From: Fidelibacterota bacterium
GTDB lineage: Bacteria > Pseudomonadota > Alphaproteobacteria > Rhodospirillales > Rhodospirillaceae
Direction of reading: 5' to 3'
DNA length: 62,650 nucleotides
Assembly (NCBI GenBank): GCA_947476895.1
Contig: CANJRX010000011.1
Coordinates: 1-62,650, forward strand
Numbering within the stretch: position 1 is the first letter of the stretch; each line of letters opens with the position of its first letter. This document shows, piece after piece, positions 18,444 to 26,177 of this stretch. The translations under genes and the position numbers were made by a program. A model generated the notes under the pieces. The model searched no databases. It was not told the origin of the DNA and saw only the letters and a program-made list of their open reading frames with translations.

Positions 18444-18503
18444 TGCACTGCACCATTTTCCCTTGACGAGAAGGGGTGGTCGTCTTATCTTGTGTGCAAT
18501 GCA
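18444..18503 (+). promoter_or_regulatory. Phasin promoter with candidate PhaR operators
   Basis: A sigma-70-like promoter TTGACG (18463–18468), N17, TATCTT (18486–18491) is flanked by two palindromic TGC-rich sites: TGCACTGCA at 18444–18452, just upstream of the −35 box, and TGCAATGCA at 18495–18503, overlapping the expected start of transcription. The PHA repressor PhaR is known to bind TGC-rich inverted sites in phasin promoters, so repression relieved by PHA granules is likely. Confidence 0.6.
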
Positions 18504-18618
18504 GCATTGAACGTGACTGCATCGAAACGAAAAACAAGATCGGCCGCCTGGGTATGTTTTACGGCCGCGTTGCAGAAACGAAGTAACCGTAGACACACCA
18601 CGAAAAGGATTAATCCAA

Positions 18619-18981
18619 ATGACCGCCTCTTACACAGATTTCGCCGCTTTCAACCAGGACAACCTGGACACCATCGTGAAGACCAACACCGCCGCCGCGA
18701 AGGGTTTCGAAACCCTGACGAAGTACTTCGTCGACCTGGCTGGCAAGTCGTTCGAAGACGCCGTTGCCGCTGGCAAGAAGCTCTCGGGCGCGAAGACCGT
18801 TGTTGAATTCATGCAGATCCAGACCAAGCTCGCTCAAGAGTCGATGGAAGTCGCTCTCGAAGAAGGCAAGAAGGTCTCTGAACTCACCACCTCGATCGCG
18901 AAAGACGTGACGAGCCCGATCACCGAACGCTTCAAGGTCGGTGCCGCGGTTGTTACGAAGGCTGCTAAAAAGGCTGCCTAA
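18619..18981 (+). CDS. phaP: Phasin (PHA granule-associated protein)
   Basis: The 120-residue protein belongs to the phasin_2-type family: amphipathic helices throughout (NQDNLDTIVKTNTAAAKGFE, KYFVDLAGKSFEDAVAAGKK, FMQIQTKLAQESMEVALEEG) and an Ala/Lys-rich end (VVTKAAKKAA). Phasins coat polyhydroxyalkanoate granules in the cytoplasm. AAAGGATT precedes the ATG. It is a single-gene unit with its own promoter and a terminator whose loop carries an anti-Shine-Dalgarno-like motif. PHA synthase genes are not in the window. Confidence 0.9.
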   Translation: MTASYTDFAAFNQDNLDTIVKTNTAAAKGFETLTKYFVDLAGKSFEDAVAAGKKLSGAKTVVEFMQIQTKLAQESMEVALEEGKKVSELTTSIAKDVTSPITERFKVGAAVVTKAAKKAA

Positions 18982-19017
18982 TATCCCTCCCCCCTTCTAG
19001 ATTTAGGCAGACTTCAG

Positions 19018-19052
19018 AAAGGCCCGGATGGTCCTCCCCCAACCGGGTCTTT
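19018..19052 (+). terminator. Phasin terminator hairpin displaying a UCCUCCC loop
   Basis: The stem AAAGGCCCGG (19018–19027)/CCGGGTCTTT (19043–19052) is fully paired with one G·U. After an A·A mismatch it continues with TGG/CCA and closes a 7-base loop TCCTCCC (19032–19038). The 11-mer GGTCCTCCCCC is the same as in the hairpin array at 41.5 kb. A second 13-bp hairpin with two G·U pairs (19084–19096/19103–19115) follows before the MoxR gene. Confidence 0.7.
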
Positions 19053-19140
19053 CGCCTGACTAGAAGCGTCGTTTATCTATATTTGGCCTCCAGTCCTCTT
19101 TAGGATTGGGGGCCATTTAGTTTAAGCGCCGAGGTCACCG

Positions 19141-19989
19141 ATGCGTTTCTCCAGTACAGCTACCTACATCGCCACCGAAGACCTGAAGGTGGCCGTCAAC
19201 GCCTCCATGACGCTGGAGCGGCCCTTGCTGGTGAAGGGCGAGCCGGGCACCGGCAAGACCGTGCTGGCCCACGAGATCGCCGCGGCTTTGGGCATGCCGC
19301 TCCTGACCTGGCACATTAAATCCACCACCAAGGCCCAACATGGCCTTTACGAATACGATGCGGTGTCGCGCTTGCGCGACTCACAGCTGGGCGACGCCCG
19401 GGTGAAGGACATCGCCAACTACATCAAGCCGGGACGCCTGTGGCAGGCCTTCGAGCCCGAGAAGGGCCGCACCGTTCTCCTGATCGATGAAATCGACAAG
19501 GCCGATATCGAGTTTCCCAACGACCTTTTGCTCGAACTCGACCGCATGGAATTCCTGGTCTACGAGACCGGCCAGATCGTGAAGGCCAAGACCCGGCCCG
19601 TGGTGATCATCACCTCCAACAATGAGAAAGAACTGCCCGACGCGTTCTTGCGCCGCTGTTTCTTCCACTACATCCGCTTCCCCGACCGCGAGACCATGCA
19701 GCGCATCGTCGATGTGCACTTCCCGGATGTGAAAAAGAATCTGGTCAGCGAAGCGCTCAATGTGTTTTTCGATATGCGCGACATTCCCGGCCTGAAAAAG
19801 CGCCCATCCACATCCGAGCTGCTGGATTGGATCAAGCTGCTTATGGCCGACGATATCTCGCCCGAAGTGCTGCGCGCCAAAGATGTCAAAACCGTGCTGC
19901 CGCCGTTGCACGGCGCATTGCTCAAAAACGAGCAAGATGTGCACATGCTGGAACGCCTCGCGTTCCTGGCTAAGCGCGAAGGACGCTAG
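19141..19989 (+). CDS. MoxR/CbbQ-family AAA+ ATPase
   Basis: The 282-residue ATPase has Walker A GEPGTGKT (residues 33–40), Walker B VLLIDEIDKAD, sensor 1 VVIITSNNEKELPDAF and an arginine-finger segment LRRCFFHYIRFPD. MoxR/CbbQ ATPases act with VWA-domain partners as chaperones for metalloenzyme maturation or enzyme reactivation. The gene is six bp upstream of a CoxE-type VWA protein gene, the usual pair. The substrate is unknown; neither CO dehydrogenase nor RuBisCO genes occur here. Confidence 0.88.
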   Translation: MRFSSTATYIATEDLKVAVNASMTLERPLLVKGEPGTGKTVLAHEIAAALGMPLLTWHIKSTTKAQHGLYEYDAVSRLRDSQLGDARVKDIANYIKPGRLWQAFEPEKGRTVLLIDEIDKADIEFPNDLLLELDRMEFLVYETGQIVKAKTRPVVIITSNNEKELPDAFLRRCFFHYIRFPDRETMQRIVDVHFPDVKKNLVSEALNVFFDMRDIPGLKKRPSTSELLDWIKLLMADDISPEVLRAKDVKTVLPPLHGALLKNEQDVHMLERLAFLAKREGR

Positions 19990-19995
19990 GCCCCA

Positions 19996-21177
19996 ATGTT
20001 CCTCAACCTTCTTGATGGGTTGAAGCGTGCTGGTTTGCCGGTCTCGATCACCGAATATCTCGCGCTGATCGAAGCCGTGGAAGCCGGCGTCGCCGAATGG
20101 GATATCGAACACTTCTATTATTTATCGCGCGCTGTTCTGGTGAAGGACGAGCGCAATCTCGACCGCTTTGATCGCGTCTTCGGCCAGGTGTTCGAAGGCC
20201 TGGAAGGACCCGCGGCGCTTGAAGGTATAGAGGCCAACATCCCCGAAGAATGGCTGCGCAATCTCGCCCATCTCATGCTGTCGGAAGAAGAGAAGGCCCA
20301 GATCGAAGCTTTCGGCTGGGACAAGCTCATGGACACACTGCGCAAGCGCCTTGAGGAGCAAAAGGGCCGGCACGAGGGCGGCACGAAGTGGATCGGCACG
20401 AAAGGCCGCTCGCCCTTCGGATCGCAAGGCTACAACCCTGCGGGCGTGCGCATTGGCCAGGGCAAAGGCGGCCACCGCAGCGCCGTGAAGGTTTGGGATA
20501 AACGCGAGTACCGCAATCTCGATGATAGCGTTGAGCTGGGCACCCGCAATATCAAGATGGCGCTCCGCCGTTTGCGGCGTTTCGCGCGGGAAGGGGCTGC
20601 CACCGAACTCGATATGGACGGCACCATTCAGTCCACGGCCCATCACGGCGGCTTGCTCGATTTGAAAATGCGGCCCGAGCGCCACAACGCCGTGAAGGTG
20701 CTGCTGCTGCTCGATGCCGGCGGGTCCATGAATGATCACGTCGCATCCTGCGCCGAGTTGTTCTCGGCCTGCCGCGCGGAGTTCAAGCACCTCGAAAGCT
20801 ATTACTTCCACAATTGCGTCTATGACTTTGTGTGGAAAGATAACCGCCGCCGCCATACGGAACGCATTCCCACCTGGCAGGTGCTGCACAAATATCCGCC
20901 CGATTACAAACTGATCATCGTGGGCGATGCCGCCATGAGCCCCTACGAAATCACCTTCGCCGGCGGATCGGCCGAGCATTGGAACGAAGAGGCGGGCGAG
21001 GTGTGGGTGAAGCGTCTGCTCGCAACATGGTCGCGCGCCGTGTGGCTGAACCCTGCGCCGGAGCGGCAGTGGACCTATACGGAGTCCATCAGCATGGTCC
21101 GCCAGATTATGGATGGGCGCATGTATCCCCTGACGCTGAACGGCTTAGACCGCGCGATTGCGGAACTCACGCATTAG
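19996..21177 (+). CDS. CoxE-like von Willebrand factor A domain protein
   Basis: The 393-residue protein pairs with the preceding MoxR ATPase. The N-terminal region is helical (FLNLLDGLKRAGLPVSITEY), and the C-terminal VWA domain starts at VKVLLLLDAGGSMNDH, where DxGGSM replaces the canonical DxSxS metal site, a variation usual in this family. YKLIIVGDAAMSPYEI and LNPAPERQWTYTESI are conserved-looking late motifs. It has no membrane segments. Its stop overlaps the end of the convergent crcB by 11 bp. The role is presumably insertion or activation of a partner enzyme with the ATPase. Confidence 0.85.
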   Translation: MFLNLLDGLKRAGLPVSITEYLALIEAVEAGVAEWDIEHFYYLSRAVLVKDERNLDRFDRVFGQVFEGLEGPAALEGIEANIPEEWLRNLAHLMLSEEEKAQIEAFGWDKLMDTLRKRLEEQKGRHEGGTKWIGTKGRSPFGSQGYNPAGVRIGQGKGGHRSAVKVWDKREYRNLDDSVELGTRNIKMALRRLRRFAREGAATELDMDGTIQSTAHHGGLLDLKMRPERHNAVKVLLLLDAGGSMNDHVASCAELFSACRAEFKHLESYYFHNCVYDFVWKDNRRRHTERIPTWQVLHKYPPDYKLIIVGDAAMSPYEITFAGGSAEHWNEEAGEVWVKRLLATWSRAVWLNPAPERQWTYTESISMVRQIMDGRMYPLTLNGLDRAIAELTH

Positions 21178-21562
21178 ACGGCGCGAGCGCTAGTCCAGCG
21201 GCATAGCCCAGCCAGACGGCAATCATGCAAAGGCCAACCGACAGGGCCGCGTTGCCCATGGCAGGAAGCCACTGTCCACCCTGGATCAGGCTCAAGGTCT
21301 GCAAGCTAAAGGCCGAAAAGGTGGTGTAGCCGCCACAGATCCCCACCATGACGAACTGGCGCGGTGTGTCGCCACTAGGAAAGCGCCCCTCGGCATTCAT
21401 GGTGGCTGCCGCAAAGCCGATGATGAACGATCCCAAGACGTTGATGAGCAACGTGCCCCAGGGAAAGCCCACGCCCATGAGGGTGCTGATGGCGCCGTTG
21501 GACCAGTGTCGCGCCATGCTACCCAGCGCGCCGCCTAGCCCGATCCAAAGATAAGCCTGCAT
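21167..21562 (-). CDS. crcB: Fluoride channel CrcB/Fluc
   Basis: CrcB exports fluoride through a dual-topology dimer in the inner membrane. From the ATG at 21562 the product is 131 residues with four hydrophobic segments. Family motifs are GGALGSMARHW, PWGTLLINVLGSFIIGF and GICGGYTTFSAFSLQ. Longer upstream starts would run into the neighbouring divergent gene and add non-family sequence. I saw no fluoride riboswitch (GGNGAUGGNG…CUGAU) in the short 5' region. Confidence 0.92.
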   Translation of the reverse strand: MQAYLWIGLGGALGSMARHWSNGAISTLMGVGFPWGTLLINVLGSFIIGFAAATMNAEGRFPSGDTPRQFVMVGICGGYTTFSAFSLQTLSLIQGGQWLPAMGNAALSVGLCMIAVWLGYAAGLALAPSNA

Positions 21563-21639
21563 CGTTCGACCCACATACGGTGTTGAATAAATGTGACACG
21601 CGGGACGCATTGGCGCATCTGAATTTTGCTGAGGCCGTG

Positions 21640-22386
21640 ATGGGGCTTTGCAAGGGCGGCTATGCAAGTTATATCGATCCATCACGTTCATTCATGTGTT
21701 GCGGTTTCATGTCTCCGACGCCCAAAGACTACGCCCAGATTTACAAGCGCCTGCAGGCGCCCATCTCGACGGTTTATGACTGCGGCAAGAAGTGTTCGCC
21801 CTATAACAATGGCGAGCCGGTCTGCTGCACCACGGGCGCTGCGATCCCGATTGTCGAGCACAGCGAATACGAGCTTCTCAAAAGCCGTACGGATATGTGG
21901 ACGCCGTTCAAGCCTAAGACAGCTGTCGACCGCGCCGAAGTCGCCGATCTCAAAGGCTCGGCCTGCCGCGCGGTGGAATGCAAAGGCGCCAAATTCTGCG
22001 AACGCGACAACCGTTCGATGGCGTGCCGGACCTTTCCGTTTTTCCCCTACTTCGATTCAAACGGCGACCTGTTCGGCTTGGCGACCTATTGGACCTTCGA
22101 AGGCCAGTGCTGGGTGATCTCGAACCTCACCATCGTCGAGCAGCCGTTCATCGATGACATGATGGCGGCCCACGAGATTCTGTTTGCAAAAGACGGTGAT
22201 TGGGCGCGGACCTTCAAAGAACAGTCCTCCACCATGCGCGGCGTCTATTCGCGCAAAGGCAAGCGTTTCCCGGTGATCGGCCGTGACGGCAAATACTTCT
22301 GGGTTCTGCCGAAGTCGGGCGGGGAAATGATTCCGGCAAAGAAGTCGGAACTTTTGAAGCTGCGCTCGGGCTTTCCGAACTTTTAG
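21640..22386 (+). CDS. Cysteine-rich protein of unknown function (possible metal-cluster protein)
   Basis: About 248 residues starting MGLCKGGYASYIDPS, with a GTG 20 codons upstream as an alternative. It contains many cysteines in suggestive clusters: MCCGFMSP, YDCGKKCSPYNNGEPVCC, ACRAVECKGAKFC and ACRTFPFFPY. The CCxxG and CRxFPFFP patterns recall YkgJ-type putative iron/zinc cluster proteins, but this one is longer and I do not assign it firmly. It is soluble and probably cytoplasmic. It is convergent with the carbonic anhydrase gene (1-bp gap). Confidence 0.75.
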   Translation: MGLCKGGYASYIDPSRSFMCCGFMSPTPKDYAQIYKRLQAPISTVYDCGKKCSPYNNGEPVCCTTGAAIPIVEHSEYELLKSRTDMWTPFKPKTAVDRAEVADLKGSACRAVECKGAKFCERDNRSMACRTFPFFPYFDSNGDLFGLATYWTFEGQCWVISNLTIVEQPFIDDMMAAHEILFAKDGDWARTFKEQSSTMRGVYSRKGKRFPVIGRDGKYFWVLPKSGGEMIPAKKSELLKLRSGFPNF

Positions 22387-22387
22387 T

Positions 22388-22999
22388 TTATACGACGGCC
22401 TTAAATGTGCCGGCTGCTTTATCCAAGATATGCAGCGTCGCGGTTTCCAGATCGAAGTACCAGCCGTGGGTTTGCAGCTTGCCTGCATCCACGGCTTTTT
22501 TGATCCACGGGAACGTCAGCAGATTATCGAGTGAAATTTTCACAGCTTCGTGCTCACAGCACCGCTGCGCGGCTTCCGGTGTCGAGGTCGTGTTCAGCGC
22601 GGTCTCGCGCGCGGGTGCAGCGATATTCATCCAGGCTTTGACGAAGTCACCTTCGCGCGGCTGATTCATCAAGGCTTTGATGCCGCCGCAGCGCGCGTGT
22701 CCCATAACGATGATGTGCTCGACCTGCAGCGACTGCACGGCGAATTCCAGCGCAGCGCTTGTGCCGTGCGCATGGCCGTCGGCATCGAATGGCGGTACGA
22801 GGTTGGCGACGTTGCGGACAATGAACATCTCGCCCGGCTCCACGCCGAATTTCAGCGAGGGGTCGATACGAGAGTCGGAACAGGCGATCATGAGGGCTTT
22901 GGGCGCTTGGCCCTTATCCATCAAGTCCTCAATGAACGCCTGATTGTCGCGGAAGTAGGTCTCGCGGAACTGTCTGTAACCCGCAATGAATTTATCCAC
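22388..22999 (-). CDS. Beta-class carbonic anhydrase
   Basis: The enzyme interconverts CO2 and bicarbonate. The 203-residue protein has zinc ligands and catalytic residues in ACSDSR (Cys40, Asp42, Arg44) and GHARCGG (His101, Cys104), plus FIVRNVANLVPP, all hallmarks of the beta class. It starts with GTG (22999). It lies 12 bp downstream of icd on the same strand and may be co-transcribed. It could supply bicarbonate for carboxylations, including carbamoyl phosphate synthesis encoded later in the window; that link is inference. Confidence 0.93.
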   Translation of the reverse strand: MDKFIAGYRQFRETYFRDNQAFIEDLMDKGQAPKALMIACSDSRIDPSLKFGVEPGEMFIVRNVANLVPPFDADGHAHGTSAALEFAVQSLQVEHIIVMGHARCGGIKALMNQPREGDFVKAWMNIAAPARETALNTTSTPEAAQRCCEHEAVKISLDNLLTFPWIKKAVDAGKLQTHGWYFDLETATLHILDKAAGTFKAVV

Positions 23000-23011
23000 G
23001 CCCTATGTGAC

Positions 23012-24226
23012 CTATTTCATTTCAGCTTTAAGCATCTCGTCCAGCTTGGACAGGAAGCCGTTGGTGGTCATCCACTTCTGTTCCGGGCCTACCAGGATCG
23101 CGAGATCCTTGGTCATGAAGCCGGTTTCCACCGCCTTCACGCAAACCTTCTCCAGTGTGTCGGCGAAGGCGACCACATCAGGCGTGTTGTCGAACTTACC
23201 GCGATACTTCAGGCCTTGCGTCCACGCGAAGATCGACGCGATGGGGTTCGACGAGGTTTCTTTGCCCTGCTGGTGCAGGCGGTAGTGGCGCGTAATGGTG
23301 CCATGGGCCGCTTCCGCTTCGACGGTGTTGCCGTCGGCGGTCATCAGCACCGAGGTCATCATGCCAAGCGATCCGAAGCCTTGCGCAACGGTGTCGGACT
23401 GCACGTCGCCGTCGTAGTTCTTACAGGCCCAGACGAAGGCGCCCGACCACTTGAGGGCCGAAGCCACCATGTCGTCGATCAGGCGGTGTTCGTAGGTGAT
23501 CTTGGCGGCCTCGAACTTGGCCTTGTAGTGTTCGTCGAAGACCGCCTGGAAAATGTCCTTAAAGCGTCCATCGTAGGCTTTGAGGATGGTGTTTTTGGTC
23601 GACAGGTAGACCGGCCATTTGCGCATCAAGCCGTAGTTCAGGCAGGAGTGCGCGAAGTCGGCAATCGAGGCATCCAGGTTGTACATACCCATCGCAACGC
23701 CGGCGCCCGGGAAGTCATAGACTTCGTAATTCGTCGGCGCGCCGCCGCCTTCCGGCGTGAAGGTCATGGTCAGCTTGCCCTTGCCGGGCACTTTGAAATC
23801 GGTCGCCTTGTACTGATCGCCGAAGCCATGGCGGCCAATGACGATGGGCTGAGTCCAGCTCGGCACCAGGCGCGGTACGTTCTTACAGATGATCGGCTCG
23901 CGGAAAATTGTGCCACCCAGGATGTTACGGATAGTGCCGTTGGGCGACTTCCACATCTTCTTGAGTTTGAATTCGGTCACACGCGCTTCGTCGGGGGTGA
24001 TGGTCGCGCACTTCACGCCCACGCCGTATTGCTGGATCGCCTTAGCGGAATCGACCGTGACTTGGTCGTCGGTCTTGTCGCGGTTCTCGACGCTCAGGTC
24101 GTAATATTTAATGTCGATATCAAGGTAGGGCAGGATCAGCTTGTCTTTGATGAACTGCCAGATGATGCGGGTCATCTCGTCGCCGTCGAGATCAACTACC
24201 GGGGTCTTAACCTTGATTTTGGCCAT
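23012..24226 (-). CDS. icd: NADP-dependent isocitrate dehydrogenase
   Basis: This TCA-cycle enzyme oxidises isocitrate to 2-oxoglutarate with NADP+. The 404-residue length and start [20 protein letters not shown] match the eukaryote-like dimeric IDH type typical of alphaproteobacteria, not the E. coli type. Substrate and metal motifs include [30 protein letters not shown] and [21 protein letters not shown] promoter should lie in the 155-bp gap to the LOG gene. Confidence 0.97.
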   Translation of the reverse strand: MAKIKVKTPVVDLDGDEMTRIIWQFIKDKLILPYLDIDIKYYDLSVENRDKTDDQVTVDSAKAIQQYGVGVKCATITPDEARVTEFKLKKMWKSPNGTIRNILGGTIFREPIICKNVPRLVPSWTQPIVIGRHGFGDQYKATDFKVPGKGKLTMTFTPEGGGAPTNYEVYDFPGAGVAMGMYNLDASIADFAHSCLNYGLMRKWPVYLSTKNTILKAYDGRFKDIFQAVFDEHYKAKFEAAKITYEHRLIDDMVASALKWSGAFVWACKNYDGDVQSDTVAQGFGSLGMMTSVLMTADGNTVEAEAAHGTITRHYRLHQQGKETSSNPIASIFAWTQGLKYRGKFDNTPDVVAFADTLEKVCVKAVETGFMTKDLAILVGPEQKWMTTNGFLSKLDEMLKAEMK

Positions 24227-24381
24227 GAGCTTTCCCTTTTAGAGGGCCGGCTCGTGCCGTACCCCACCCAACAAAGATCCAGAGTGCAGTGAAATTGCCT
24301 CGGGTTGCACCGCGAAAGTAGTGCATCCCTGGACGGGGACGCAAGCCGGGAATCCGCCGCCGAAATCGCCGGTTTTTGGCT

Positions 24382-24981
24382 CTAAAAGTTCAATTTTACA
24401 GGCGGTTTTGGTGCTTTCAGCTCGGCCTGGGCTACAGCAACCATATCCTCGGCCCGGTCCACCACGGTGACCAGGGCCTGGTGCCCCCCGTGGGCAAAAC
24501 CGGCGGCGTAAATAGTGTCAAAAAGCCGCACCAAATCCGCCCAATAATCTGCCACATTCGCGATGATAATAGGCTTGTTATGAAGATTGAGCTGACGCCA
24601 GGTTACGACTTCGAACATCTCCTCCAGGGTGCCGACCCCGCCCGGAAAAATGCAGAAGGCATCGCTGCGCTCGAACATAACGCGCTTGCGGGTATGCATA
24701 TCGGGCACTTCGATCATTTCGGTCGCTTTAGGGTGGGCGAGTTCCTTGTTCTTCAAGAAGGTCGGAATGACGCCGACGATGTTTCCGCCCGCGTTCAGAA
24801 CCGCATCAGCTACCGCGCCCATCAGGCCGACGCGCCCACCGCCGTAAACCAGTGTAACGCCCTGGGCGGCCATCGACCGGCCCAGCGTCGCCGCAGCGGC
24901 GGCATAGACCGGGTCGGACCCGGCCTGCGAGCCGCAGAACACGCACAAAGACGTCAGTTTCGGGATAGTTGAGGTGGACAT
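24382..24981 (-). CDS. LOG family protein (nucleoside 5'-monophosphate phosphoribohydrolase-like)
   Basis: The 199-residue protein has the LOG signatures GGGRVGLMGAVADAVL and FPGGVGTLEEMFEVVTW (PGGxGTxxE), with CVFCGSQAGSDPVYAAAA near the N-terminus. Family members cleave cytokinin or purine nucleotides to release the base; a bacterial member may detoxify or recycle purines. It stands alone, divergent from the cytochrome genes. Annotation as lysine decarboxylase, often seen for this family, would be wrong. Confidence 0.9.
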   Translation of the reverse strand: MSTSTIPKLTSLCVFCGSQAGSDPVYAAAAATLGRSMAAQGVTLVYGGGRVGLMGAVADAVLNAGGNIVGVIPTFLKNKELAHPKATEMIEVPDMHTRKRVMFERSDAFCIFPGGVGTLEEMFEVVTWRQLNLHNKPIIIANVADYWADLVRLFDTIYAAGFAHGGHQALVTVVDRAEDMVAVAQAELKAPKPPVKLNF

Positions 24982-25117
24982 GTGCTAATTGTATCTGAAG
25001 TCACAACAGAGCGACCAGGGGTAGATGCTCTTGCCTCTGCGCCAGCTTCTTTGTAAACGTTTGACCCGAGAACCGTGTTTTGAACACATCGCATATTATT
25101 ACTGGAGGGCTTTCCGA

Positions 25118-25564
25118 ATGACCCGTTTGTTGCAGTTCGCCGCAGGACTGGCTTTTGCCGCAGTGGCGACGCTTCCGGCCACGGTGCATGCCACTGACTC
25201 AACTGACGTTATTGATTATCGCAAGAACGTCATGAAGTCGCTGAGCGCGGCCTCAGCAGGCCTGAATGCGATCTTGCAGGGTAAGGCCCCGGCGGAGAAC
25301 CTCGTGTTGCAGGCGGAAACGCTGCGCATCATCGCGACAACCGCACTGATCGCGTTCGAACCGAACGTCGAAGGCGGCGATTCCAAGCCGGAAGTCTGGG
25401 CAAAGTGGGCCGACTTCTCGGCGAAGATGAAGGCTTTCGAAGCCGGCACGGCCGATCTCGCGAAGGCTGCCAAAGAAGGCGGCGTTGCCGCCGCGCAAGG
25501 CAAAGTGCAAGCGGCGCTGACCTGCAAAGGCTGTCACGACGTCTATCGCGTGCCCAAGAAATAA
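25118..25564 (+). CDS. Class II c-type cytochrome (c'/c556-like), copy 1
   Basis: From the ATG at 25118 (GGAGG ten bases upstream) the product is 148 residues with a signal peptide (MTRLLQFAAGLAFAAVATLP…VHA). The mature protein is a helical bundle with a single heme motif CKGCH close to the C-terminus, followed by DVYRVPKK, the class II arrangement. KPEVWAKWADF is shared with the next gene. It acts in the periplasm as an electron carrier or gas-binding protein; the partner is unknown. A small hairpin terminator separates the two copies. Confidence 0.9.
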   Translation: MTRLLQFAAGLAFAAVATLPATVHATDSTDVIDYRKNVMKSLSAASAGLNAILQGKAPAENLVLQAETLRIIATTALIAFEPNVEGGDSKPEVWAKWADFSAKMKAFEAGTADLAKAAKEGGVAAAQGKVQAALTCKGCHDVYRVPKK

Positions 25565-25572
25565 GATCCGTG

Positions 25573-25602
25573 GCCCGCTCATGAAGGGCGGGCAGTCCTT
25601 TT
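25573..25602 (+). terminator. Terminator-like hairpin between the class II cytochrome genes
   Basis: GCCCGC/GCGGGC with a nine-base loop is followed by AGTCCTTTTG. The U-tract is short, so partial read-through is likely. Confidence 0.55.
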
Positions 25603-25638
25603 GATCCGTAATGGATATAACAAGTCGTGAGGTTCCTA

Positions 25639-26079
25639 ATGACTCGTTTCGTTAAATTTATCGGTGGATTTGCTGTCGCCGCTGCGCTGGTTCTGCCCAT
25701 GACCGCGCAAGCTGACGATAAGGATGTAATCGATTACCGTGAGAACGTCATGAAGACCCTAGAGGCGCAGACCGCGTCCTTGGGCATGATCGCCTCCACC
25801 CAGGTTCCGCCTGACAATCTTGTTCAGCACACCGAAGCCATCGCGCTGATGGCAAAGGCCGCGAAGAAGAGCTTCGAAGCCAAAGTGCTCGGCGGCGAAG
25901 CCAAGCCGGAAGTTTGGGCGAACAATGCCGACTTCACGAAGAAGATGGACGATTTCGTCGCCAAGACCGACATCCTTGCTAAGTCCGCCAAAACAGGTGG
26001 CGTGCCGGTCGTGATGGAACAGATGGTCGATGCCCTGACATGCAAAGGCTGTCACGACGTCTACCGCAATAAAAAGTAA
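25639..26079 (+). CDS. Class II c-type cytochrome (c'/c556-like), copy 2
   Basis: The 146-residue paralogue of the preceding gene has signal peptide MTRFVKFIGGFAVAAALVLP, the shared segment DVIDYRENVMKTLEAQ, KPEVWANNADF and one heme site CKGCHDVYRNKK at the C-terminus. The ATG at 25639 has GAGG seven bases upstream; an in-frame GTG four codons earlier is less likely. Tandem duplication is the likely origin. The following terminator is strong. Confidence 0.9.
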   Translation: MTRFVKFIGGFAVAAALVLPMTAQADDKDVIDYRENVMKTLEAQTASLGMIASTQVPPDNLVQHTEAIALMAKAAKKSFEAKVLGGEAKPEVWANNADFTKKMDDFVAKTDILAKSAKTGGVPVVMEQMVDALTCKGCHDVYRNKK

Positions 26080-26100
26080 TTCAATCCGATTGAGTTGCGT

Positions 26101-26140
26101 CAACGCCCGTCCCATTCTCGAGACGGGCGTTGCGCTTTTA
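26101..26140 (+). terminator. Terminator of the class II cytochrome pair
   Basis: A perfect 11-bp stem CAACGCCCGTC/GACGGGCGTTG with a ten-base loop is followed by CGCTTTTA. Confidence 0.85.
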
Positions 26141-26177
26141 AAGACAGACTCATTTTAATTCAGAAACGGCCAAATCC

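Noticed and set aside
21563-21639. Fluoride riboswitch for crcB
   Set aside because: The short region upstream lacks the conserved crcB motif bases.
22550-24292. A 580-codon open frame on the plus strand opposite carbonic anhydrase and icd
   Set aside because: It is antisense to two clearly conserved enzymes and has the His/Arg/Val-rich composition of a complementary-frame artefact.
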